Shown here: one piece after another, positions 18,894 through 26,237 of the stretch
Numbering within the stretch: position 1 is the first letter of the stretch
Layout: each line of letters begins with the position of its first letter
Assembly: GCF_000219805.1 (NCBI RefSeq)
Contig: NC_015759.1
Coordinates: 186,001 to 250,000, forward strand
DNA length: 64,000 nt
From: Weissella koreensis KACC 15510
GTDB lineage: Bacteria; Bacillota; Bacilli; Lactobacillales; Lactobacillaceae
Direction: 5' to 3'
Program-made: the position numbers and the translations under genes
Notes under the pieces: generated by a model
Seen by the model: only the letters and a program-made list of their open reading frames with translations
The model's database searches: none
What the model was told of the DNA's origin: nothing

Positions 18894-19148
18894 TTAATTC
18901 TTTTTATGATGTACCAAAACAGCGGTTGTAACCGCCGCAACTGCTGCGGCGACAATGATTGAAGTCATTATTGGCATTTGAGAAGCGTTATCTTTAACCA
19001 CTTCCCACTTCTCCTCAGTCTTACCCATCAATTCTTCAGCCATACCTTCAGCTTCAGTTTTATGATCACCAGTGACCTTACCTGCTACATCTTTAACTTT
19101 ACCTGTTACTTGATCCTTCATTCCATCTAACTTGTCATCTAAAGCCAT
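18894..19148 (-). CDS. CsbD family protein with C-terminal membrane anchor
   Basis: 84 aa. The first 55 residues are CsbD-like (MALDDKLDGMKDQVTGKVKD ... GDHKTEAEGMAEELMG). They are followed by a single alanine/valine-rich hydrophobic helix (IIVAAAVAAVTTAVLV) and a basic end. The other two CsbD copies in the window lack this anchor, so this one is probably held at the membrane. AGGAGG is upstream of the ATG at 19148. Confidence 0.8.
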   Translation of the reverse strand: MALDDKLDGMKDQVTGKVKDVAGKVTGDHKTEAEGMAEELMGKTEEKWEVVKDNASQMPIMTSIIVAAAVAAVTTAVLVHHKKN

Positions 19149-19255
19149 AATAGATTCCTCCTCTAGTTGAATAAATGAATTTTCATCCATAGTTAATACT
19201 GCTAATATTTATATTATAACACGATAAAGAAACCGCTGTTATTGTTATCTTAAAA

Positions 19256-19389
19256 CAAAAAAACAATAACCGAGGCCATTGTTTTTCATTATGGACTATG
19301 TCCATTGACGCCGGATAAGCTTTTTAAAGAGAGTGCTTCTTACATAAAAAAGAGGAATAATATCCGACGTCTGAGCAAGCATAACACGT
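19256..19389 (-). ncRNA. Small RNA-like unit, copy B
   Basis: On the minus strand TTTAAA (19419-19424), a 17-base spacer and TATAAT (19396-19401) form a good promoter. GTGTTATGCTT (19376-19386) lies at the predicted 5' end. The long stem pairs 19360-19370 (TATCCGACGTC) with 19306-19316 (GACGCCGGATA). The loop carries TTCCTCTTTTTT, an anti-Shine-Dalgarno-like run. The terminator (19258-19285) ends in TTTTTTT. Located between the genes at 18894 and 19469. Confidence 0.6.
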
Positions 19390-19468
19390 TTATCTAATTA
19401 TACCTATTTTATTGGTAAATTTAAAAAACGTATGTTACGACTATCAGACGTCCATAAAATATTTTTAT

Positions 19469-19723
19469 TTAATCTTCTAACATATAATCAGTGACATAAA
19501 GATGATCCAAAAAATCCTGTGCATTATCTTTATCCGTAGTTTCATTATCAATTTCAGACTGTACAGACTTTTCAATTTCTTTGCGCACTTCTTCTGAGCG
19601 TCCATATTCAACACTAATGTGAACACGGTGGACTTTTTCATTCCAATCAATAGTAGTTGGGCCCCATGTGCTTAAGTGTAAATCTTCTATCCAGTTTGAT
19701 ACCTCTTCTTTTGAATATGCCAT
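19469..19723 (-). CDS. Small conserved-looking protein, unknown function
   Basis: 84 aa, acidic, without membrane segments (MAYSKEEVSNWIEDLHLSTW ... DHLYVTDYMLED). I do not recognise a family. AAAGGAGTG precedes the ATG, and the gene starts 14 bases after the stop of the HesB-like gene, so the two form an operon. The RNA-like copy B follows. Confidence 0.65.
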   Translation of the reverse strand: MAYSKEEVSNWIEDLHLSTWGPTTIDWNEKVHRVHISVEYGRSEEVRKEIEKSVQSEIDNETTDKDNAQDFLDHLYVTDYMLED

Positions 19724-19737
19724 TCTTCACTCCTTTA

Positions 19738-20100
19738 TTATGCCATCATGGGCCCATCACGGACAATAACACTATCATCCAAAATACCTTGTTCACTAGT
19801 AATAACTAGTCCACCAAACGTTGACACTTCAACCTTCATATTTTCTGCTAAGTACTCTTTAGCATAGCCTTTAACTGGAATCTTTCCATAATTAGAATCG
19901 ACTTCCATATCAAACCATGGTAATAGTGGTTGATCATTTCGCAAAATTAATATGACTAATGAAATTTGCATTGCTCCTTCTGCTGTTATTGAATAGGGTG
20001 AAACACCATCTTCATACATAAGTACAATACGTCGATCATTCTTTTGATTTAAAATGGGACTGATTTTTTTCATTGCTTCATCAGTGAAAGTAATATACAT
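19738..20100 (-). CDS. HesB/IscA-like (Fe-S biogenesis fold) protein lacking cysteines
   Basis: 120 aa resembling the iron-sulfur biosynthesis (HesB/YadR/YfhF) family, with the MYITFTDEAMKKI opening and YGKIPVKGYAKEYL in the second half. There is no cysteine anywhere, so it cannot bind a cluster as IscA does. Such cysteine-free members are seen in lactobacilli, with unknown roles. I start it at the ATG at 20100, which has AGGAGGT upstream; the upstream codons in the longer frame are not supported. Confidence 0.65.
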   Translation of the reverse strand: MYITFTDEAMKKISPILNQKNDRRIVLMYEDGVSPYSITAEGAMQISLVILILRNDQPLLPWFDMEVDSNYGKIPVKGYAKEYLAENMKVEVSTFGGLVITSEQGILDDSVIVRDGPMMA

Positions 20101-20157
20101 TTGCTTACCTCCTAATTTTATAAATAAATTATACAACTTTTTCAAAAATATAGATTA

Positions 20158-20187
20158 AAAAAAGCAACAACCTAAGTCATTGCTTTT
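20158..20187 (-). terminator. Terminator after GlsB copy 2
   Basis: AAAAGCAATGAC and GTTGTTGCTTTT (minus strand) form the stem, followed by TTTTT. It belongs to the same hairpin family as the RNA-unit terminators, but here without the 5' stem. Confidence 0.8.
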
Positions 20188-20269
20188 CGTATGTGACATT
20201 AAAAAATCTCGGTGTATTAATACTATTAAGAAATATATAATACTAATTCAATGTCTTTTTAAAATTTAA

Positions 20270-20512
20270 CTAGTTTTTACTACGTCCCATTAACCATGAA
20301 ACTAAAATTACAACAATTACTGCACCTATAATAGATGGGAAAAGTGCCATTCCTGCTAAATGTGGTCCCCATGATCCCAGTAATGTTTCACCTAACCATG
20401 AACCAATCAATCCAGCGACAATATTACTTATCCATCCCATCGATGTTTTGGTAATAGCACCACCAATTGCTCCAATAATCGCTCCAATAATTAACGTCCA
20501 AATTAATCCCAT
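20270..20512 (-). CDS. GlsB/YeaQ/YmgE family stress membrane protein (copy 2)
   Basis: 80 aa, very similar to the copy at 14328-14570 (both share GLIWTLIIGAIIGAIGGAIT at the N-terminus). It lies 22 bases downstream of CsbD copy 2. The ribosome site is an unusual GGGGGG run, a possible match to the C-rich loops of the nearby RNA units. Probably a stress-induced membrane protein. Confidence 0.85.
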   Translation of the reverse strand: MGLIWTLIIGAIIGAIGGAITKTSMGWISNIVAGLIGSWLGETLLGSWGPHLAGMALFPSIIGAVIVVILVSWLMGRSKN

Positions 20513-20534
20513 ATTGCCCCCCTAAATTAATTCT

Positions 20535-20741
20535 TTAGTTTTTAAATTTTTCCTTAACATCTTCAGCCATTTCAGAAGCGGAATCTTTAACCTCACCTAA
20601 CTTCTCTTTAGCTTTACCCATTAAGCCTTCAGCTTTACCTTCAGCTTCTTTTTGTGAATCACCGGTAACCTTACCAGAGACTTCCTTAACCTTACCTGTT
20701 GCTTGATCCTTCATTCCATCTAACTTGTCATCTAAAGCCAT
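20535..20741 (-). CDS. CsbD family stress protein (copy 2)
   Basis: 68 aa, Lys/Glu-rich, without cysteine or membrane segment. It matches copy 1 through most of its length (MALDDKLDGMKDQATGKVKE, then EAEGKAEGLMGKAKEKLGE). It is the first gene of the second CsbD-GlsB pair, with GAGGAGG upstream. The paralogy with 14603-14809 points to a local duplication of the whole pair. Confidence 0.85.
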   Translation of the reverse strand: MALDDKLDGMKDQATGKVKEVSGKVTGDSQKEAEGKAEGLMGKAKEKLGEVKDSASEMAEDVKEKFKN

Positions 20742-20849
20742 ATAGAATCCTCCTCTAATAAAAAAATGAATTTACATTCATAGTTACGTTATTTACATTA
20801 ATATTATATCATAGCCAAGAAAGCGCTGTCATCATACTTTTTAAATATT

Positions 20850-20972
20850 TAAAAAAGCAATAACCGAAGTCATTGCTTTTCATTATGGACGGCTGTCCCT
20901 GACGTCGAATATTTTTTTAATAGAGTTAAAAGAAATAATATTCGTCCGACGTCTGGGCAAGCATAACACGTT
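20850..20972 (-). ncRNA. Small RNA-like unit, copy C
   Basis: On the minus strand TTTAAA (21001-21006), a 16-base spacer and TATAAA (20979-20984) predict a start near 20972. GTGTTATGCTT is at 20959-20969. The stem pairs GACGTC plus GAATATT on each side (20901-20913 with 20937-20953, a 3-base bulge). The terminator is at 20853-20880. The loop is pyrimidine-rich (TTTCTTTTAAC). It follows the gene at 21047 and precedes CsbD copy 2. Confidence 0.58.
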
Positions 20973-21046
20973 TATTCATTTATACCTATTTTATTTAAAA
21001 TTTAAACATTATTAGCCGCTGTAGGATTAACTCTTTAGAATAAATA

Positions 21047-21301
21047 TTAACCTTTTAGTCCCTTTGCTTGGCGTTCCATATTTTCTATCACTACATCAAA
21101 TACAGTCCCAATAGTAATTAGATAATCTATAACACGTCCTGGATTATCAGTATGATAATGTACCTTCATTAGTTCATCATCCCCACCAACGATTAAACTA
21201 TTACCTGGAAATTTAGTTTCTATTTGTTCAGTTAAATCATCTTCATTTAAAGTTGATCCTTCAATCAGTGCTTGAGTATCAAAAATATATTCATCATTCA
21301 T
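21047..21301 (-). CDS. Mini-protein resembling the C-terminal domain of FakA (DAK2/YloV family)
   Basis: 84 aa. GNSLIVGGDDELMKVHYHTD followed by NPGRVIDYLITIGTVFDVVIENM strongly resembles the C-terminal part of the fatty-acid kinase subunit FakA, but the kinase domain is absent. It has its own GGAGG ribosome site and start codon, so it seems to be a free-standing gene and not a broken one. Its role is unknown; a ligand-binding or regulatory function is only a guess. Confidence 0.65.
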   Translation of the reverse strand: MNDEYIFDTQALIEGSTLNEDDLTEQIETKFPGNSLIVGGDDELMKVHYHTDNPGRVIDYLITIGTVFDVVIENMERQAKGLKG

Positions 21302-21369
21302 TTTGTAGGCCTCCGTAAATTTTAAGATAATTATACTGCTTTAATATTCTTAATACCATTTATATATAC

Positions 21370-21503
21370 AAAAAAAGCAACGACCTAAGTCATTACTTTT
21401 ATGTAGAACAATAATTCCACGCAACGTCAAATTATACTTTTAGATATGTGTCTCTTGAGGGGTAACACAAATCCATTCGACGTTATTATAAGCATAACAC
21501 TTT
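21370..21503 (-). ncRNA. Small RNA-like unit, copy D (most divergent)
   Basis: On the minus strand TTCAAT (21530-21535), a 17-base spacer and CATAGA (21507-21512) form a weak promoter. GTGTTATGCTT is at 21490-21500 in the same relative place as in the other copies. AACGTC (21423-21428) and GACGTT (21479-21484) pair. An internal hairpin exposes ACCCCTC, complementary to GAGGGGT. The terminator is at 21373-21400. It follows the tautomerase gene. Confidence 0.5.
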
Positions 21504-21597
21504 TGTTCTATGAAACTTAAACATATCATATTGAACCAGTATGTTAAAATCGATTACTCAATTTTTAAATTCACATGGGTCTGAATGAATTATTTAA

Positions 21598-21987
21598 TTA
21601 TAATTTATCGTTTAAAAATTGTGCTTCTCCATTTCCAAAGCTCCAGTCATCATCATTATTAGGAATAAGGCTAAACATAATGTCCTCTTCACGTATACCT
21701 AATTCATTATGTAGTCTTTCAACCACCTTGCTATAAAATTGTTGTTTAGCCTTCGTCGAACGTGGTCGTGTTACTAGATTGAATAAAACAAAATCATCAG
21801 TACGTTCCATCCCCAAACCTGTATCCAAAATTTGCATCTCAAACTTTTCATGTTGCGTCAAAATTTGGTATCGGTCTGCTACTGGTGTTTTAAAAGTTTC
21901 CACTTGAACCTCATAAGCAATTTGAAGTAATGTTTTTAAATATTTTTCATCATGACCTTTGATCACGTCAATCCTCATTAATGGCAT
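21598..21987 (-). CDS. Tautomerase family protein
   Basis: 129 aa. The mature N-terminus would begin with proline (MPLMRIDV), the catalytic base of 4-oxalocrotonate-type tautomerases. The C-terminal DDWSFGNGEAQF is typical of the larger Firmicutes members. The substrate is unknown. A GGGAG ribosome site lies upstream. It sits between the GNAT gene and RNA-like copy D. Confidence 0.8.
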   Translation of the reverse strand: MPLMRIDVIKGHDEKYLKTLLQIAYEVQVETFKTPVADRYQILTQHEKFEMQILDTGLGMERTDDFVLFNLVTRPRSTKAKQQFYSKVVERLHNELGIREEDIMFSLIPNNDDDWSFGNGEAQFLNDKL

Positions 21988-22125
21988 ATTATTATCTCCC
22001 GTTTATGGATCATTATATTCCTTGCAAGTCATACATTCAAATTAACCATTAACAATATATTTAATTGAACAATAAGCCAATAAATTTAGTCTGACCTGAT
22101 TTAAGTCATCCCATAAAAACATGTT

Positions 22126-22593
22126 CTATAATTTTTTATACATTTTATAGTTATATAATTCTACATGGTCCCTTATAACCGATTGCTTAAGCAAAATTTT
22201 AAATCCTTGATTTTGGAACATACTTTTTGCAATGGCACTAGCATGTACCGTCATTTCTTTTAGCTCTAATTCATAAGCATGGATTTCAAGTTCTTTTAAA
22301 ATTTTTGTAGCTATTTTTTGATGTTGGTATTCAGGAAGTACATACATTAAATCGATGTATCCATCATTTTTGATATTCGAAAAACCAACTATTTTATCAT
22401 CTTTAATCGCAACTAATGTATATGTTTTTTGTAACTCATATTGCCATATAAGCATTAATTCGTCTCTTTTATCTATATTTCCCCATGCTTTCAATTGCTC
22501 CACAGAGTAAGATGTATCTATGGAAAGAATTGCCGTAAAAAATATATCTATTATAGACTTGAGATCATTATCGGAGTATTGTCGTATAATCAT
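22126..22593 (-). CDS. GNAT family N-acetyltransferase
   Basis: 155 aa. The acetyl-CoA-binding pattern is present as VLPEYQHQKIATKILKELE (the Q/R-x-x-G/A loop), preceded by IDLMY. It resembles YafP-like acetyltransferases. The substrate is unknown. It is a single gene, with no clear terminator after it. Confidence 0.8.
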   Translation of the reverse strand: MIIRQYSDNDLKSIIDIFFTAILSIDTSYSVEQLKAWGNIDKRDELMLIWQYELQKTYTLVAIKDDKIVGFSNIKNDGYIDLMYVLPEYQHQKIATKILKELEIHAYELELKEMTVHASAIAKSMFQNQGFKILLKQSVIRDHVELYNYKMYKKL

Positions 22594-22844
22594 TAAATTA
22601 ATTCCTTTTTATTAAAAATTATTTGCTAAACTAAGTCGGAAAGCTCATAACGCCTTTAATTAAATGTTTTAAATATCTGTATTATACTCAAATACAGTAA
22701 GCAAGGATAGCTAGTTGAAAATGTTAAAAAGACCTTTAAAGACAATTATTGGATATGAATTATTTTGATCACATATTTACATAGATTAAAAAAATTATTA
22801 TTATGGATGAAATTAATTTATATTTATATCTTACTATTAAGTTA
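22594..22844. other. Divergent intergenic segment
   Basis: No gene with a ribosome site is visible in this AT-rich stretch between the GNAT gene and arsC. It should hold the GNAT promoter, which I could not pin down. Confidence 0.4.
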
Positions 22845-22873
22845 TTGATAAATTGTTATATTTAAGCTAAAGT
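22845..22873 (+). promoter_or_regulatory. Probable promoter of the arsC-like gene
   Basis: TTGATA (22845-22850), a 17-base spacer and TAAAGT (22868-22873) lie about 45 bases before the start codon. Confidence 0.45.
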
Positions 22874-22917
22874 ATAGTATCATTAACTTAATAATATAAA
22901 TAAGTAAGGATTAAAAT

Positions 22918-23328
22918 ATGCAAATATATTTCTTGTGTACTGGTAACTCATGCAGAAGCCAAATGGCTGAAGGATTCGCTAAGCAATATGCCCCTTCAGA
23001 TTGGATTATTAAAAGTGCTGGTGTCGAACAACATGGTTTAAATAATATTGCTGTTAAGGTAATGGCTGAACGTGGCATTGATATTTCCGCCAACACATCT
23101 GATTTAATTAATAATGATTATTTACAATCAAGCGATTATGTCATTACATTATGCGGAGATGCAAAAGATAAGTGTCCTATGACGCCAGCCAGCGTTAAAA
23201 AAGAACATTGGCCATTAAATGACCCCGCACAAGCTACTGGGTCAAATGATCAAATATTAAATGTTTTTCGAACTACCCGTGATGACATTGATAATTTAGT
23301 ATATGACTTAATAAATAAAATAAAATAG
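22918..23328 (+). CDS. arsC: Arsenate reductase, thioredoxin-coupled (ArsC)
   Basis: 136 aa with the low-molecular-weight phosphatase loop CTGNSCRS near the N-terminus and QMAEGF after it. The redox cysteines expected for the thioredoxin-linked ArsC are all present: C7, C79 and C86 ([11 protein letters not shown]). The enzyme reduces arsenate to arsenite. No arsR, arsB or acr3 lies nearby, so export would have to be encoded elsewhere. A strong terminator follows. Confidence 0.88.
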   Translation: MQIYFLCTGNSCRSQMAEGFAKQYAPSDWIIKSAGVEQHGLNNIAVKVMAERGIDISANTSDLINNDYLQSSDYVITLCGDAKDKCPMTPASVKKEHWPLNDPAQATGSNDQILNVFRTTRDDIDNLVYDLINKIK

Positions 23329-23343
23329 CTAACATCACTTCTA

Positions 23344-23372
23344 AAACGTCGTCTTGGACGTTTATTTTTTTA
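23344..23372 (+). terminator. Terminator after arsC
   Basis: AAACGTC and GACGTTT form a 7-bp stem, followed by a T-rich run ending in TTTTTTT. Confidence 0.8.
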
Positions 23373-23430
23373 CAATAATTTATTGCAATTTCCTTTTGCT
23401 TGAAGAACATTTAAAAAGATAATCCTCCAT

Positions 23431-23464
23431 AAAAAACGTCCGATAATAATTATCGGACGTTTCA
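23431..23464 (-). terminator. Terminator after methyltransferase gene
   Basis: A perfect 12-bp stem (AAACGTCCGATA with TATCGGACGTTT) lies just past the stop of the minus-strand methyltransferase gene, with T-rich sequence beyond it on that strand. Confidence 0.8.
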
Positions 23465-23473
23465 ATTTATAAA

Positions 23474-24202
23474 TTATAATTTTCTTGCTGATAAAATCAT
23501 CATCATTGGACGACGGAACTCATCCTTCATACCAGGAATATCCAGCATTGAATCTGGTGGTGTTGGCTCAACTAGATGTTGAATTGTAAATCCATTTTTA
23601 ATCAAAGTTTCAATATACGTTTCCAACGTACGGTGATACTTGATAACTGGTGTCTCCCAAAAGTTTGTTTCCCTAACTGACTCATCAAAATAACGATCAA
23701 CTGGAAAATTTTTAATTGACCCATCTTCATTTAACGTCCATTGTTCCGTTCCTTCAGACGTAAATATTGGATGTTCCACTGAAAAAATAAATTCTCCATT
23801 TGGATTCAATAATGTTTGAACATTAGCGACGACTTTTTCAAAATCTTCTACATAATGTAAAGCTAAAGAACTAAATACTAAATCGAATTTAGCATTCATA
23901 GAATTCAAATTATTAATATCAATTTTCTTAAACTCTACATTATTAAATTTATTTTTTTGCTTTGCAATAGCCAACATTTTATCTGAACTATCTATTCCTA
24001 AAACGCTATTAGCTCCATTTTCCGCAGCATAAAAACTATGCCAACCATAACCACTGCCCAAATCTAACATAGTTTTATTTTTTAAATTAGGTAATATTTT
24101 TTTTAGCTGCTCCCATTCACCAGCGCCATTTAATCCATATTTACTTCTATTCATTTTTGAATATTCATCAAAAAACTTTTCATTATCATATATATTGCTC
24201 AT
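23474..24202 (-). CDS. SAM-dependent methyltransferase
   Basis: 242 aa, class I Rossmann methyltransferase. MLDLGSGYGWHSFYAAENGA is motif I, LGIDSSDKML is the acidic loop, and FDLVFSSLALHYVEDF is motif IV. It resembles the UbiE/COQ5-like group. No neighbour indicates the substrate. GTGGG precedes the ATG. Confidence 0.82.
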   Translation of the reverse strand: MSNIYDNEKFFDEYSKMNRSKYGLNGAGEWEQLKKILPNLKNKTMLDLGSGYGWHSFYAAENGANSVLGIDSSDKMLAIAKQKNKFNNVEFKKIDINNLNSMNAKFDLVFSSLALHYVEDFEKVVANVQTLLNPNGEFIFSVEHPIFTSEGTEQWTLNEDGSIKNFPVDRYFDESVRETNFWETPVIKYHRTLETYIETLIKNGFTIQHLVEPTPPDSMLDIPGMKDEFRRPMMMILSARKL

Positions 24203-24554
24203 AATCCCACCTCTAATGAAAAATTATAGCAAAAAAATCTTTATTCCTGTTTATTTTTATTCTAATTTTGTTATCTATACCGATTAAAATAAAATCTAAA
24301 ATCAATCGTTTCAATCAATGTATCCGTAAATTTCAAATAGATCGTATTATATTTCAACCACTATCCCTTGGATTTTTTAATCATCATACATACAAACATA
24401 TCTTTGATATACTTTTATTTATGAATATTGAAAATGACTTATCATTTATTTATCAAGGTAAAGTTTTCGGAATTAATATATTTATTGCTCGCTTTTAAAG
24501 CAGGTAGAAACACGTGCTAAGTAACCACGTTAAAAGACAAAAGGAGAATGAAAC
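24203..24554 (+). promoter_or_regulatory. Gene-free gap ending in repeated leader motif, copy 2
   Basis: The gap contains no convincing gene. ACGTG (24512-24516) and CACGT (24526-24530), followed by TAAAAG and AAAGGAG, form the second copy of the leader seen at 15983. An AT-rich frame at 24268-24498 has no ribosome site and I left it out. Confidence 0.5.
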
Positions 24555-24935
24555 ATGGACTTAATCAATGGTTTGATGGGTAATGCTTCGGAAGTATCGA
24601 TTAAAAGTGTTCGATCAGAAATAGCACCATTACTAATTCCAAATGAGGGAATTGAACATGCATTCAAGTTAGTTAGGGATATGCTTATATTTACTAACAA
24701 ACGATTAATTGTTGTTAATAAGCAAGGAATTACTGCTTCAAAAGTTGAATATAAATCAATTATCTACCGCTCTATTTCAAAATTTTCTACTGAAACTTCT
24801 GGACATTTTGACTTGGATGGAGAAGTTAAAATTTGGATTTCAGGTCAAGCTGAGCCATCTGAAATTTTAACTTTCAAAAAAGGCGGAGATTTGAAAGATG
24901 TTCAAAGATTACTTGCAGTAAATGTTTTGTTATAA
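24555..24935 (+). CDS. Bacterial PH domain protein
   Basis: 126 aa resembling the bacterial pleckstrin-homology domain family (YvbH-like): LIPNEGIEHAFKLVRDMLIF, then TNKRLIVVNKQGITASKVEY and a C-terminal helix. The family forms rings; its function in lactic acid bacteria is not established. It carries the repeated leader and is followed at once by a degenerate tRNA copy. Confidence 0.78.
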   Translation: MDLINGLMGNASEVSIKSVRSEIAPLLIPNEGIEHAFKLVRDMLIFTNKRLIVVNKQGITASKVEYKSIIYRSISKFSTETSGHFDLDGEVKIWISGQAEPSEILTFKKGGDLKDVQRLLAVNVLL

Positions 24936-24980
24936 AAAATCAATGAATATTAATTGACCTGTAAGTCATTAAACTGCCAC

Positions 24981-25054
24981 GGACTCTTAGCTCAGTTAGT
25001 TAGTTCGAATGGTTCAATAATCGTTCGATCGTTGGTTCGAGTCCGACAGGGTCC
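24981..25054 (+). pseudogene. Degenerate CAU-tRNA copy
   Basis: Acceptor, D-loop and T-arm closely match the tRNA at 25727-25800 (GGTTCGAGTCCGACAGGGTCC is shared), but the anticodon arm is rearranged and no longer forms a proper loop with CAU. It is preceded by the same GACCTGTAAGTCATTAAACT leader as the other copies. Almost certainly not a working tRNA. Confidence 0.75.
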
Positions 25055-25399
25055 TTTCATCTAAGCTCTTAGTTAAAATAGTGATATCAAACTCATTATT
25101 TTCAGTTAATAATTAATAATAATGACTTAAAATATCATTGATGCTGCTCATTTTTATGTACCAATTTTGTGACCGATCAAAAATGATTATATTGATCCCT
25201 TCAACAAAGGTTTTACAACATTGAGTGATAAAGATTTGGTATTCTAAATAAAGATATATTTGATCATGAAAAGAAAAAAATGTAAAATAATGCATAACTA
25301 ATACAATCAACTCTTTTCAATATTAATTGTATTGGTTATAAAGTTTCCTAAGCATTTCTCGAAACTGCTTAAATAATAAAAAGTAGAGGTTTCAATATA
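25055..25399. other. Gene-free gap with a dispersed hairpin motif
   Basis: AATACAAT/ATTGTATT arms occur near 25300-25335. A block ending in AAACTGCTTA (about 25347-25373) resembles part of the 35.5-kb repeat. I see no gene. A minus-strand frame at 25113-25310 has no ribosome site. Confidence 0.4.
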
Positions 25400-25678
25400 T
25401 TGAATAATAACCAGAATAAAACACTACATATGATCGCTGTAATTGCTTCTATCATGTCTGTGCTTATGTATGTTTCTTACATTCCTCAAATCATGTCTAA
25501 CTTGAGTGGTGAGCAAGGTAATCCTATCCAACCATTAGTTGCTACTATTAACTGTGTTTTTTGGACAATTCATGGTATCTTTGGTGAAGATGGTCATACT
25601 CGCGATGCGTCTATTATTTTCGCAAATGTCCCTGGAATCATTTTTGGACTATTAGCATTTATCACTGCTATAATTTAA
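25400..25678 (+). CDS. SemiSWEET-type sugar transporter
   Basis: 92 aa with three membrane helices and the PQ-loop motif (YVSYIPQIMSNL). NPIQPLVATINCVFW and ANVPGIIFGL match the SemiSWEET family, which works as dimers to move sugars down a gradient. The start appears to be TTG with a weak AGAGG upstream. It sits between two copies of the CAU-tRNA module. Confidence 0.85.
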   Translation: MNNNQNKTLHMIAVIASIMSVLMYVSYIPQIMSNLSGEQGNPIQPLVATINCVFWTIHGIFGEDGHTRDASIIFANVPGIIFGLLAFITAII

Positions 25679-25726
25679 TAAAATAATTAAAATTAAAACT
25701 TGACCTACAAGTCGTTAAACTGTTTT

Positions 25727-25800
25727 GGACCTTTAGCTCAGTTGGTTAGAGCACACGGCTCATAACCGTTCGGTCGTCGGTTCGAGTCCGACAGGGTCCA
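25727..25800 (+). tRNA. tRNA with CAU anticodon (probably tRNA-Ile2, lysidine type)
   Basis: The cloverleaf folds with acceptor GGACCTT/AGGGTCC, D-loop AGCTCAGTTGGTTAGAGC, anticodon loop CTCATAA and T-arm GTCGGTTCGAGTCCGAC. Discriminator A; CCA is not encoded. Base pair 27-43 is C-T and cannot pair, unlike the copy at 34387. From memory the sequence resembles Firmicutes tRNA-Ile(CAU), which reads AUA after lysidine modification, more than elongator tRNA-Met. Not an initiator, because position 1 pairs with 72. Confidence 0.85.
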
Positions 25801-25842
25801 TAAATAAAGATATTTATCTATAAATAATTGAGGATTATGAAC

Positions 25843-26208
25843 ATGAGACTCTGGCATGAAAATTTAATCTCTAAATTACCAAGGCAGCAGCTTTTAGGCC
25901 AACATAGGGAATGCTGCGCTTTAAGAGGTGGAGGATGGGGAAAGAAGCACTCTACCGTTGATTATGTGTTTAATTACTCTCCTTATAAATTATTTCAGTA
26001 CCATCAAAAGGTTATGTCCGAGATGGCAAGACGTGGTTACAAACCTAATGAATTATGGCTAGATCAAAATTATAGAGGATCGAAACTTTCACGTCACACA
26101 AATTTACAAAAAACATCTCTTGATTCACCAATCTATCCTGAGCATAATGATAATTACTATTTAGATTGTATTTTGAATTTAGAATCAAAAGGTATATATA
26201 TAAAATAA
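25843..26208 (+). CDS. Pyrimidine dimer DNA glycosylase family protein (TIGR02328-like)
   Basis: 121 aa. MRLWHENLISKLPRQQLLGQ, then HRECCALRGGGWGKKH and the SPYKLFQYH segment match the family related to phage T4 endonuclease V. Activity in lactic acid bacteria is unproven. I chose the ATG at 25843, the conserved start, at the right distance from GAGG. It follows a tRNA by about 40 bases. Confidence 0.8.
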   Translation: MRLWHENLISKLPRQQLLGQHRECCALRGGGWGKKHSTVDYVFNYSPYKLFQYHQKVMSEMARRGYKPNELWLDQNYRGSKLSRHTNLQKTSLDSPIYPEHNDNYYLDCILNLESKGIYIK

Positions 26209-26237
26209 CAAACACCCTAAAATATAAGGATAAATAT

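Noticed and set aside
18668..21503. CRISPR array
   Set aside because: The repeats are unevenly spaced, differ in sequence, have promoter and terminator parts, and lie between genes.
24268..24498. 76-codon plus-strand frame upstream of the PH-domain gene
   Set aside because: No ribosome site, unusual Ile/Phe-rich composition and overlap with the leader region; most likely chance.
25113..25310. 65-codon minus-strand frame in the gap before the SemiSWEET gene
   Set aside because: No ribosome site and no recognisable pattern; composition follows the AT-rich sequence.
25727..25800. Initiator tRNA-fMet
   Set aside because: Position 1 pairs with 72 and the anticodon stem lacks the three G-C pairs of initiators.
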